Source: a virus. From it: a stretch of 49,241 nt of DNA. The stretch is from the IMG/VR virus record IMGVR_UViG_3300021963_000192, positions 1 to 49,241 of that record, one strand, 5' to 3'. Below are positions 36,920-43,876 of the stretch, piece by piece; the first letter of the stretch is position 1, and each line of letters opens with the position of its first letter. The translations under genes were made by a program, and so were the position numbers. The notes beneath the pieces were generated by a model, which ran no database searches, had not been told where the DNA came from, and was given only the letters and a program-made list of their open reading frames with translations.

Positions 36920-37382
36920 TGAGTTCGTTCGGTATTGTGAACTAAATAAAATTACTGACATGGACTCTCTTGCTAAAAAAACATTTCAGCGAGGGTTTAC
37001 CATTCTTAAATTCGGTGAGACTCCAGTTACCGCAAGAGGTAAGGAAATCATTGTTGAAAAAGAAGTCATAAGGGAAGTGGAAAAAATTATTGAGGTTGAA
37101 AAAATAATTGAAATAATAAAAGAAGTACCGGTAGAAAAGATTATTGAGATTATAAAAGAGGTTCCGGTAGAGGTTAAAGGTAAAACACAAATAATAACAA
37201 AAGAGGTTATTAAAGAGGTACCAATTGAAAAAATCGTTGTTAATGATGAGGAAAATAAAAAATTAAAAGAAGAAAATAAAAAATTAAAAGATGAATTAAA
37301 TAAGATTACGGAATCTCTTGAAAAAATGAATAAAGCGAGATATCTTAAAGGAAGTGATCTTAATAATTTGTATGAAGAATAA
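36888..37382 (+). CDS. Charged coiled-coil protein with (E)VPVEKIIEIIK repeats (164 aa)
   Basis: The ATG at 36888 lies inside the end of the gp47-like gene (32-nt overlap in another frame). The N-terminal ~50 residues form a small folded part (MLDDEFVRYCELNKITDMDS ... FQRGFTILKFGE). Residues ~55-120 consist of degenerate 11-13-residue repeats built on EKIIEIIKEVPVE and VIKEVPIEKIV, followed by a classic coiled coil (ENKKLKEENKKLKDELNKI). The C terminus ends RYLKGSDLNNLYEE. Such VPVE/KEV repeats recur in unrelated phage proteins; a shorter version occurs in the 43238 protein. I do not recognise a function. Its nested start suggests translation coupled to gp47. Confidence 0.68.
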   Translation: MKKKISLMLDDEFVRYCELNKITDMDSLAKKTFQRGFTILKFGETPVTARGKEIIVEKEVIREVEKIIEVEKIIEIIKEVPVEKIIEIIKEVPVEVKGKTQIITKEVIKEVPIEKIVVNDEENKKLKEENKKLKDELNKITESLEKMNKARYLKGSDLNNLYEE

Positions 37383-37393
37383 AATTTAAATAT

Positions 37394-37708
37394 ATGATTA
37401 GTATTATTGTTTTGTGGGCATTCATGGGATATGGATTAACCACCATTTTAGTTTATGGTTCAATTTTCGAAGTACCAAGAGAACGGATTAAGAAAAATTC
37501 AAAGTTCTTTGGTGACTTGATAAAATGCGTAATGTGTACATCAACATGGGTTGGGTTCTTTATGTCTATAGTTTTGGGTGGATTATCCACTAGGATCTTA
37601 GAAACTCACTGGGTACTATCAATATTCTTTGATGGAATGGCTACGTGTGGGATGGTTTGGGCTATTAATGGTATCGTGGAATTTTTTGAAGAATCCAGGA
37701 TTAAGTAA
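37394..37708 (+). CDS. DUF1360-like small membrane protein
   Basis: The 104-residue protein has an N-terminal hydrophobic helix (ISIIVLWAFMGYGLTTILVY), a Cys motif typical of DUF1360 (IKCVMCTSTWVGFFMSIVLG) and a third hydrophobic segment (FFDGMATCGMVWAINGIVEF). The family pattern 'GLttilvyg.if...R' followed by 'l..C..CtstWvG' is clear. The family is found in phages and Gram-positive sporulation loci and has no firmly known role. The gene sits between two recombination genes without obvious functional connection. It begins 11 nt after the preceding stop and is followed by a 37-nt AT-rich spacer before gene 46. Confidence 0.75.
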   Translation: MISIIVLWAFMGYGLTTILVYGSIFEVPRERIKKNSKFFGDLIKCVMCTSTWVGFFMSIVLGGLSTRILETHWVLSIFFDGMATCGMVWAINGIVEFFEESRIK

Positions 37709-37745
37709 TTTTTGGTTTTTAAAAATTAAATTGTAATTTTAACTT

Positions 37746-40082
37746 ATGGAGAATCCTTTTATAAAAGTTGAGTGGGAAGACGTTGCTGAAAATTTCACAC
37801 CAGAACGAATCAAACGTGTTAAAACGTACTTTCAAACAAAGTACAACACAACACATGTGCAAGTTATCACAAAAACTTTAAGTCAGAAGCAGGATACTAG
37901 ACTTAAGACCCTAGAGGTAAGTGATAATATATTAGATAATCAGTTTCAAAAGAAATTGATGAAAGACTTCCTAAGTGAAAACGATGTTCAAATTAAATGG
38001 GAATTAGTTGACAGATTGGATAACCGTGTTAATGATGAAATAAGTAAAGAAAACGAAAACAAAGTTAGATACAATAAATGGTTTATTAAGAAAGTTGAAT
38101 TTTCTAACTTCCTTTCATTTGGTGATAACAATGTAATTGATTTTACAAATTTATCTGGCATTACAGTAATTGAATCTAACCCCAGAAATTTTGGAGGTAA
38201 ATCAACATCTAGTGTTGATCTGTTGATGTTTTTATTCTTTAATTCAACAACCAAAACCAAAACAAATAGTGAAATTTTTAACAAGTTTACGGATGTCGAT
38301 ACGGTATCAGTTAAAGGTTATATCACAATTGATGGTGATGAGTATGTGATTGTTAGAACTTTAACAAGGAAGAAATCTAGATCTGGTGACTACACAGTTA
38401 AAAGTGAATTAGAGTTCTTTAAGGAAAAAGAAGATGGTGAATTAGAAAATTTAACTGGGGAACAAAGAAGAGAAACAGAAACATTTATTGCGTCAGCAAT
38501 TGGAACCGAGGAAGATTTTTTATCTACAATTCTTACAACTGGTTATAATCTAGAAGAACTTATTGAATCCAAACCAACAGCTAGAGGCCAAATCCTGACT
38601 AAATTTTTAGGACTTGAGTCCCTAAAGCAAAAAGAAGAGGTGTGTAGAGTCATTTATAATGATTGGGCTAAAAAATTAATTAGCAACAATTATAATATTG
38701 CTCAATTACAAAATGATATAACATCTTATAGTGAAAATATTGTTAATCTTAATAATGATATAACAACGCGTACCCAACTATTGGGTGAGTATAATATTAC
38801 TCATAAACAATTAGAAGAAAGAAAGGAACATATTCTTGGGTTAAGATCCAATGATATTGATCAGGAGTTAATTAGAACAAATCCAACATCACTAGAAAAA
38901 GAAATTTCTCTTTTAAAATCACAAAAGGAAACAAACCAACAAAATGTTGATAGTGTTTCTGTTGTTGAACCATCTCGTTACTATCTTGAAGAGGAACATA
39001 ATCAATTGAAAGAGAAAATGAATCAATTGGTGGTGGAGAATCGTTTAGGTGAAAGAGAAAAAGCAGATAAAGAGAAACATATCAAGTTATTGGAAGAAGG
39101 TAAGATATGTCCAAAATGTAATAGACCATTAGATGAGGTTGATCATACAGATGAGATTGAGGAAACTAAAAAAGAGATTGAAGAAATCAACAAGGACAGA
39201 GGAAACAATGACAAAGAACTTGAAGATTTAAAGAAACAATCTGAATCTTATGAAGCTTTAAAAACTGAGTTTGACACTTACGAGAGAAATAAACTTCGTA
39301 AAGCTAGATATGAGTTAGAAGTTGAACAGAAGCAGGTTGAGATCAACGCTAAACAGCTTAAGTTAGATAATTACGAAGCAAACCGTAAAAAGTTAGAAGA
39401 CAATCAAAAGATTGATACTGAATTAGTTACATTAAGAACACAGATCGAAAGTTTAAATGGTGATATTAGAATATCAACAACAACAATTGAGAGAAATAAA
39501 AATAACATCACTTCATTTGAAGAAAAAATTGGTATTAACAATGATTTAATCACTAAGATTAAGGCTGAAGAAGAATTACAAGGTGTGTTTAAAACATATC
39601 TATTGGTTTATGGTAAGAATGGTATATCAAAAACAATTCTTAAGAACATGATACCACTTATCAACCAAGAATTGAGTAGATTACTATCTGAAAGCTGTTA
39701 CTTCATTTTAGAATTGAACATTAATGATAAAAACGAATTAGATTTCATAATGATCGATTCTGAAACTAGAATTGTTAAACCATTAAATGCTGGATCTGGT
39801 TACGAGAGGACAATCGCATCATTGGCATTAAGAAGCGTTTTAACGAAGGTTTCTTCATTACCTAAGCCGAACATCGTTGTGATGGATGAGGTCTTTGGTA
39901 AGGTCGCAGATGAGAATTTAGAGATGGTTGGGGAGTTCTTTAAGAAAATTAAGAATTACTTTGAACATATCTTCGTTATTTCACATAACCCATTGATCAG
40001 AAACTGGTCAGATAATCTGATCATGATTAAGAAAGAAGAAAATGTATCATCAATAGAATATATCAGTACTAAAATTTCTTAG
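37746..40082 (+). CDS. Recombination ATPase, gp46/SbcC/Rad50-like, with N-terminal extension
   Basis: The 778-residue protein is an SMC-type ATPase. The Walker A region is at residues 144-154 (ESNPRNFGGKSTSS); the P-loop is atypical, having GGKS rather than GxGKS, with K152 and S153. A zinc hook CPKCNRPLD divides two long coiled coils. The C-terminal half has the ABC signature-like region AGSGYERTIASLALRSVL and a Walker B VVMDEVFGKV followed by the H-loop FVISHN. It pairs with the gp47-like nuclease. Residues 1-110 precede the usual start of the ATPase fold (KKVEFSNFLSFGDNNVI) and are rich in charged helices (ENFTPERIKRVKTYFQTKYN); T4 gp46 lacks this extension and is 560 residues. The ATG at 37746 is the only good start upstream of the ATPase fold. 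Confidence 0.93.
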   Translation: MENPFIKVEWEDVAENFTPERIKRVKTYFQTKYNTTHVQVITKTLSQKQDTRLKTLEVSDNILDNQFQKKLMKDFLSENDVQIKWELVDRLDNRVNDEISKENENKVRYNKWFIKKVEFSNFLSFGDNNVIDFTNLSGITVIESNPRNFGGKSTSSVDLLMFLFFNSTTKTKTNSEIFNKFTDVDTVSVKGYITIDGDEYVIVRTLTRKKSRSGDYTVKSELEFFKEKEDGELENLTGEQRRETETFIASAIGTEEDFLSTILTTGYNLEELIESKPTARGQILTKFLGLESLKQKEEVCRVIYNDWAKKLISNNYNIAQLQNDITSYSENIVNLNNDITTRTQLLGEYNITHKQLEERKEHILGLRSNDIDQELIRTNPTSLEKEISLLKSQKETNQQNVDSVSVVEPSRYYLEEEHNQLKEKMNQLVVENRLGEREKADKEKHIKLLEEGKICPKCNRPLDEVDHTDEIEETKKEIEEINKDRGNNDKELEDLKKQSESYEALKTEFDTYERNKLRKARYELEVEQKQVEINAKQLKLDNYEANRKKLEDNQKIDTELVTLRTQIESLNGDIRISTTTIERNKNNITSFEEKIGINNDLITKIKAEEELQGVFKTYLLVYGKNGISKTILKNMIPLINQELSRLLSESCYFILELNINDKNELDFIMIDSETRIVKPLNAGSGYERTIASLALRSVLTKVSSLPKPNIVVMDEVFGKVADENLEMVGEFFKKIKNYFEHIFVISHNPLIRNWSDNLIMIKKEENVSSIEYISTKIS

Positions 40083-40121
40083 TTTAGTCGACTAATGATG
40101 GATTCCATACTATTTATCACT

Positions 40122-40841
40122 ATGGAATGTACTAATGGTTATATCTATCTTTTAACAGATAGTAGAAATGGTAAACAATATATCGGAAAACATGTCGGCA
40201 CTAATAAAAATTATTTTTCAGGTGGTCTTATACCAAATAAAATAGCTAAAAAATATGGGAAAGATGTTTTTACTAAGGAGATAATTGAAAATAATATTGT
40301 AGATGAAAAAACATTAATGGATAAAGAAATATATTATATTAAAAAGTATAATACGTTTAATAATGGTTATAATTTAACTGAAGGTGGCGATGGTGGAGGT
40401 TCTTGGATATTAAAAAAAACAGAAAATGAAAAAGAAAAAATATCTGAAATAAAGCGTAAGAAAAATATTGGTAGAGTTTTTTCAGACAATACTATAAAAA
40501 AAATGTCATTGGCTAAAAAAGGTATTCCATTAAGTGAAGAACATAAAAAAAACATCAGTAATGCACAATCCGGTAAAAACCACCCATGGTTTGGTAGAAA
40601 GCATAGTGATAAAACAAAAGAAATATTATCAGAAAAACGAAAAGGAACAAAAAATCAAAAACATTCTGATTTTATGAAAAAAAATAACCCAAGAAAATTG
40701 TCTGTTTCAATAAATGGGTGTATATTTGACTCAATACAAAATGCTTCAAATATTTTAAATGTTCCAAGGCATGTTGTAAAACAAAAACTAAATTCAGTAA
40801 ATTATCCTGATTGGATTAAAATTAAAAGACATGAACTCTAA
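40122..40841 (+). CDS. GIY-YIG homing endonuclease (Seg-like) with NUMOD3-type repeats
   Basis: From the ATG at 40122 the protein starts MECTNGYIYLLTDSRNGKQYIG: GYI and YIG are the two signature tripeptides. The remainder of the catalytic domain has YFSGGLIPNKIAKKYGKDVF and the family helix with MDKEIYYIKKYNTF, and then the NLTEGGDGGG loop. The C-terminal DNA-binding part contains NUMOD3-like motifs (GIPLSEEHKKNISNAQSGKN, WFGRKHSDKTKEILSEKRKG) and a terminal helix-turn-helix of IENR1 type (DSIQNASNILNVPRHVVKQK). An ATG at 40095 adds nine residues that do not belong to the domain. The gene overlaps the following protease gene by 11 nt and lies directly after gene 46. Its base content is more A-rich than its neighbours. 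It is probably a freestanding mobile element targeting a relative lacking this insertion. Confidence 0.9.
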   Translation: MECTNGYIYLLTDSRNGKQYIGKHVGTNKNYFSGGLIPNKIAKKYGKDVFTKEIIENNIVDEKTLMDKEIYYIKKYNTFNNGYNLTEGGDGGGSWILKKTENEKEKISEIKRKKNIGRVFSDNTIKKMSLAKKGIPLSEEHKKNISNAQSGKNHPWFGRKHSDKTKEILSEKRKGTKNQKHSDFMKKNNPRKLSVSINGCIFDSIQNASNILNVPRHVVKQKLNSVNYPDWIKIKRHEL

Positions 40842-41502
40842 AATTTTACAAGACTTTAACCTTTATAGTAAATCAAAAGGTATTAGCTCATTAAATCTTC
40901 ATTATTATAATCAAAAAATTGAAGACAGTATGACACCATATGTTTTAGAAGAAAGACAAATGAATGTTACTCAAATTGATGTTTTTAGCCGACTTATGCT
41001 TGAAAGAATTATTTGGGCATCTGGCGAAGTTAATGATCACATGTCAACAGTTGTGCAGGCTCAGTTAATGTTCTTGGATAGTTTAGATAATAATGACATT
41101 ACTATGCATATTGATAGTCCAGGTGGTTCTGTTAAATCAGGATTATCTATGGTTGATGTAATGGAATATATTAAATCTGATATTAGAACTATTAATACAG
41201 GTATGGCAGCATCTATGGGATCAATTCTATTGGGTGCCGGTACAAAGGGTAAACGTGGTTCATTGAGATTCTCTAGAACTATGTTACACCAATCATCTGG
41301 TGGATTCAGAGGTAATATTCAAGATGCCAAGATTGATATGATTGAGTGGGAAAAATTAAATAACATCCTATTTGATTTGTTGGGTGAGTATTGTGGTAAG
41401 TCTGGAGAACAAGTTAAACAAGATGCATCAAGAGATTTATGGTTATCAGCAGACGATGCTTTATCATATGGAATCATTGACGAAATCGTTAAGAAAAAAT
41501 AA
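40831..41502 (+). CDS. ClpP-like serine protease
   Basis: The 223-residue protein has the ClpP fold. The catalytic triad can be placed by spacing: S128 (NTGMAASMGS), H153 (MLHQSSGG) and D202 (DASRDLWLSADDA), the same S-25-H-49-D spacing as E. coli ClpP. Other family motifs are IDSPGGSVKSGLSMVDVM and the ending YGIIDEIV. The N-terminal ~45 residues are longer than in ClpP and rather polar. ClpP-type proteases in phages can act as prohead proteases or alter host proteolysis. No capsid genes are in the window, so the substrate is unknown. Its location with replication genes and its closeness to bacterial ClpP favour a regulatory or host-directed role. It overlaps the homing endonuclease by 11 nt and ends with a strong terminator. 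Confidence 0.88.
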   Translation: MNSKILQDFNLYSKSKGISSLNLHYYNQKIEDSMTPYVLEERQMNVTQIDVFSRLMLERIIWASGEVNDHMSTVVQAQLMFLDSLDNNDITMHIDSPGGSVKSGLSMVDVMEYIKSDIRTINTGMAASMGSILLGAGTKGKRGSLRFSRTMLHQSSGGFRGNIQDAKIDMIEWEKLNNILFDLLGEYCGKSGEQVKQDASRDLWLSADDALSYGIIDEIVKKK

Positions 41503-41532
41503 TTAGTTTTTGTGTGTTCATTTTTGTGTATG

Positions 41533-41564
41533 AGGGAAGTCCTAAAAAGGCTTCCCTTTTTTTT
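41533..41564 (+). terminator. Rho-independent terminator after the ClpP-like gene
   Basis: Stem AGGGAAG (41533-41539) / CTTCCCT (41551-41557) extended by an inner CCT/AGG pair set, followed by eight T residues. It ends the DNA-metabolism transcription unit. Confidence 0.9.
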
Positions 41565-41572
41565 ATTATTTC

Positions 41573-41583
41573 TTTATACTTAT
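41573..41583 (+). promoter_or_regulatory. TTTATNCTTAT element, candidate promoter for the 41683 gene
   Basis: TTTATACTTAT follows the terminator by 8 nt. The same 11-mer (N variable) lies before the genes at 43877 and 44365. Transcription from here would give a leader of ~90 nt, far longer than others in this genome. Confidence 0.45.
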
Positions 41584-41589
41584 TATTAG

Positions 41590-41682
41590 ACCTTGTGGTT
41601 GAAGTCGAAGTGTCCTTGAGGCATTTGAGTTGGAATTGATACCAACGAATTCGGGTTCAAATACAAAAAAAATATAAGGAAA
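41590..41682 (+). ncRNA. Possible structured 5' leader of the 41683 gene
   Basis: The ~93-nt gene-free leader contains an outer stem ATTTGA (41623-41628) / TCAAAT (41657-41662) enclosing a perfect hairpin GTTGG (41629-41633) / CCAAC (41642-41646) and the palindrome CGAATTCG (41646-41653). It is more GC-rich than nearby spacers. GGGTTCAAAT looks like a tRNA T-loop, but no acceptor or T stem can be closed. It ends in an AAGGAAA just before the ATG, one of the few Shine-Dalgarno-like sites here. Function is unknown. Confidence 0.3.
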
Positions 41683-42483
41683 ATGAAACAATCAATTTGG
41701 ACAACGTCGTTGTCACAACCTCAGTCATTTATTACCAAGGGTAAAAAAAGACTTAAACAACACACAGATACCGTTTATCTTAAAAACGGAGATGAGTTTG
41801 AAATCGAACTCTACAATCCAACAAACAATAAAGTATTAGCAAAAATTGAATTGAATGGTAATTCTATCGGTTCAGGTATTATTCTACGTCCAGGCGAAAG
41901 AGTATTCCTTGAAAGATATCTGGATGAAGCAAAGAAATTCTTGTTTGAAACTTATTCTGTAGCTGGAAATAACGAAGAAGTTAAAGAAGCAATTGCTAAT
42001 AATGGTGATGTGGCGATCAAATTTTATGATGAGATTAAGCCAACAACGTACATGGGTAATAGTGGTACATTAACTGTTAATAATTATCCGTTTAGTTATA
42101 CAACAAATACTGCAACGCCTAGTTATAATAACATTTTTACCACAACATCGACAGGTACAAGTACATTTTACAACACTTCATTAACAAGTGGAACTTCGTT
42201 TAGTACCTCAAATACATTCCTAAATAATTCAGATAAAGTCAAAAAATCAACAAGACAAGTTGAAACGGGTAGAGTTGAGAAGGGTTCTGGGTCTGACCAA
42301 ACCTTCATATACAGCAATTCAACGTTCCAAAGTTGGGCTTCAACCACTAATTGGTGGAAAATTATGCCAGAGTCTGTTAAGTTAAAAACTAAGGAAGATC
42401 TGGTTACTTACTGTACAGAATGTGGTAGTAAGAGGAAAAAGGATAACCATAAGTTCTGCCCACATTGCGGAACAAAATTCTAA
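41683..42483 (+). CDS. Phage protein with a C-terminal zinc ribbon, function unknown (266 aa)
   Basis: The N-terminal domain (residues ~20-125) is a beta-rich fold: TVYLKNGDEFEIELYNPTNN, VLAKIELNGNSIGSGIILRP, GERVFLERYLDEAKKFLFET. A Ser/Thr-rich, low-complexity middle (~130-200: YNNIFTTTSTGTSTFYNTS) follows. The C terminus is a zinc ribbon with paired cysteines: TYCTECGSKRKK and KFCPHCGTKF. The architecture resembles a widespread but uncharacterised family of large DNA viruses. It has an own terminator before and after, so it forms a single-gene transcription unit with a long structured leader, which suggests high or controlled expression. It may be a virion or nucleic acid-binding protein; I do not assign a function. 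Confidence 0.68.
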   Translation: MKQSIWTTSLSQPQSFITKGKKRLKQHTDTVYLKNGDEFEIELYNPTNNKVLAKIELNGNSIGSGIILRPGERVFLERYLDEAKKFLFETYSVAGNNEEVKEAIANNGDVAIKFYDEIKPTTYMGNSGTLTVNNYPFSYTTNTATPSYNNIFTTTSTGTSTFYNTSLTSGTSFSTSNTFLNNSDKVKKSTRQVETGRVEKGSGSDQTFIYSNSTFQSWASTTNWWKIMPESVKLKTKEDLVTYCTECGSKRKKDNHKFCPHCGTKF

Positions 42484-42508
42484 TAAAATAATTACAAGGT
42501 CTTACTCT

Positions 42509-42533
42509 GAGGTCACTTTTTGTGACCTCTTTG
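42509..42533 (+). terminator. Terminator-like hairpin after the zinc-ribbon gene
   Basis: Perfect 8-bp stem GAGGTCAC / GTGACCTC with a T5 loop, followed by a short T-rich tail (TTTG). The T-tract is weak, so termination may be partial. Confidence 0.72.
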
Positions 42534-42541
42534 TATTTATA
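42534..42541 (+). promoter_or_regulatory. TATTTATA motif directly after a terminator hairpin
   Basis: Exact octamer 13 nt before the ATG at 42555 and one base past the hairpin tail. It would drive the small envelope-protein cluster. Confidence 0.42.
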
Positions 42542-42554
42542 GTAAAACATAAAC

Positions 42555-42893
42555 ATGAAGATCAATAAAACCAACATTCTACTAGTTTTAATAGCTTGTC
42601 TAGCGGCGTATAGTATTTTTCAAGGAAGTGGTATCAAAACCGATGTGGCTGGCTATAATGCTAAAATAGATTCGATCCAAAATGAGATTGATTCGGTTCA
42701 GGTAATTAATGAAAAATTAACCGAACAAATTGTTACAATTGATAAAGACATTAATAAAGTTGATGCAAACATCAATAATGTGACGAAAAACATAACCTTA
42801 ATTAAAAACGAAACAGATGAAAAAGTTAATATTGTTAACACTATTGGTAACACTGAGCTTGAGCAGTTATTCACAGACAGATACTCTAAATAA
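42555..42893 (+). CDS. Membrane-anchored coiled-coil protein, possible spanin-like (112 aa)
   Basis: The N terminus has a short basic part and one hydrophobic helix (TNILLVLIACLAAYSIFQG), consistent with an uncleaved signal anchor. The remaining ~85 residues are a periplasm-facing coiled coil (AKIDSIQNEIDSVQVINEKL, IDKDINKVDANINNVTKNIT). This size and layout match an inner-membrane i-spanin (Rz) type. The next gene starts inside this one in another frame (77-nt overlap), an arrangement reminiscent of Rz/Rz1. However, no endolysin or holin is recognised next to it, and the partner lacks a lipobox. The lysis role is therefore only a hypothesis. Confidence 0.6.
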   Translation: MKINKTNILLVLIACLAAYSIFQGSGIKTDVAGYNAKIDSIQNEIDSVQVINEKLTEQIVTIDKDINKVDANINNVTKNITLIKNETDEKVNIVNTIGNTELEQLFTDRYSK

Positions 42894-43236
42894 GCAAGAC
42901 ACAACTAAGGTTATATTATCAACTAGAGTCGCTAGATTAGTATACCAGGACTTACTTCGTTATGATGGAGCCAAGTTAGAAATCATCGAATTAAAAAAGG
43001 TGATTGGGTTAAAAGATGATCAAATTAATCTATTTAAACAAAAAGATACCTTAAAGGATCAAAAAATAGGTAACCTAGAACTTATTATCACAAAGAAAGA
43101 TGAACAATTTTCTTTAGAAAGAGCTAAGTCTGATGGTCTATTAAAGGAACTAAAGGGGCAAAGAAGAAAAACATTTATCTATAAGGTTGGCTCATTTATT
43201 GGTGTTATAGCAACATCAATCTTACTACTTAAATAA
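42817..43236 (+). CDS. Exported coiled-coil protein with C-terminal membrane helix, nested start (139 aa)
   Basis: The ATG at 42817 is inside the previous gene in another frame. The N terminus MKKLILLTLLVTLSLSSYSQ is a textbook Sec signal peptide of Bacteroidota type, with cleavage expected before the Gln in SYSQTD. A coiled coil follows (EIIELKKVIGLKDDQINLFK, IGNLELIITKKDEQFSLERA) and the C terminus has a hydrophobic helix (VGSFIGVIATSILLLK). Exported protein with C-terminal anchor resembles unimolecular spanins, but there is no lipobox Cys, so outer-membrane lipidation is not predicted. With the preceding gene it may form an envelope-spanning pair. The signal peptide is one of the best host clues in the window. 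Confidence 0.66.
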   Translation: MKKLILLTLLVTLSLSSYSQTDTLNKQDTTKVILSTRVARLVYQDLLRYDGAKLEIIELKKVIGLKDDQINLFKQKDTLKDQKIGNLELIITKKDEQFSLERAKSDGLLKELKGQRRKTFIYKVGSFIGVIATSILLLK

Positions 43237-43237
43237 T

Positions 43238-43831
43238 ATGAAAAAATTATTAGATGTTCGTAACATAATAATACTATTATTAATCACTTCAACAGCACTT
43301 GTTGCCATAAATCCTAATGGAATTATGCCAAACAGAACTGAATATCACGAAATAATTGATTCTATTCCTTATCCGGTACACGATACACTACCTTTTGAAG
43401 TGGAGGTAGAAGTAGAGGTTGAAGTCCCAGTTGAAGTTCCTGTTGAAAAACTAGTAGAGGTGTTGGTATATCAAAAAGTGGATACCGCAGAAATAATAAA
43501 AAAATACGCACAAAAAATAGAACAGAAAGAGGTTGTGGCCGTGGTTCCAGATGCTACTGTACAAGCCAAGCCAGTAACTAAAACGGTGAGAGATACTGTA
43601 TATACAAAGGAGCCACCTAAAACTACTTATTACCTAGGCTTTGACGCCAAATTTGACGACCCTAATTATGTTAAGCTTCTTGGTTTCGGTTTATTAATTA
43701 AAGACAAACGAGAAAGAATATATAGGGTTAGTGGAGGTGTTGAGAATAGAATTAGTTTAGACAGAACAACAGGGGTTTTTGCTCCATATGTTGGGGGTGG
43801 TGTATACTGGAAAATCGGTAGTAAAAAATAA
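43238..43831 (+). CDS. Envelope protein with N-terminal membrane helix and VE/VPVE linker (197 aa)
   Basis: The gene starts 1 nt after the previous stop. Residues ~8-25 form one hydrophobic helix (NIIILLLITSTALVAINP), which suggests insertion in the inner membrane or export. Residues ~52-75 are an extended acidic linker EVEVEVEVEVPVEVPVEKLV. The segment ~76-125 is helical and polar, and the C-terminal ~70 residues are beta-rich (TYYLGFDAKFD, VKLLGFGLLIKDKRERIYR, FAPYVGGGVYWKIG), similar to a beta-hairpin set. The linker resembles the KEVPVE repeats of the 36888 protein. It is probably part of a small envelope-associated unit together with the two preceding genes. The exact function is unknown. 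Confidence 0.6.
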   Translation: MKKLLDVRNIIILLLITSTALVAINPNGIMPNRTEYHEIIDSIPYPVHDTLPFEVEVEVEVEVPVEVPVEKLVEVLVYQKVDTAEIIKKYAQKIEQKEVVAVVPDATVQAKPVTKTVRDTVYTKEPPKTTYYLGFDAKFDDPNYVKLLGFGLLIKDKRERIYRVSGGVENRISLDRTTGVFAPYVGGGVYWKIGSKK

Positions 43832-43857
43832 TTTAACATCTATACATTAAAATGAAT

Positions 43858-43873
43858 TTTATGCTTATATTTA
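43858..43873 (+). promoter_or_regulatory. TTTATNCTTAT/TATATTTA element within a perfect palindrome before the 43877 gene
   Basis: TTTATGCTTAT at 43858-43868 overlaps ATGCTTA-TATT-TAAGCAT (43861-43878), whose last bases are the start codon of the next gene. It closely resembles 34275-34292. Leaderless transcription would be expected if the TATATTTA is a -7 box. Confidence 0.45.
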
Positions 43874-43876
43874 AGC

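Noticed and set aside
41590-41668. Possible tRNA gene suggested by GGGTTCAAAT
   Set aside because: No pairing T stem, acceptor stem or anticodon arm can be drawn; treated as a leader instead.
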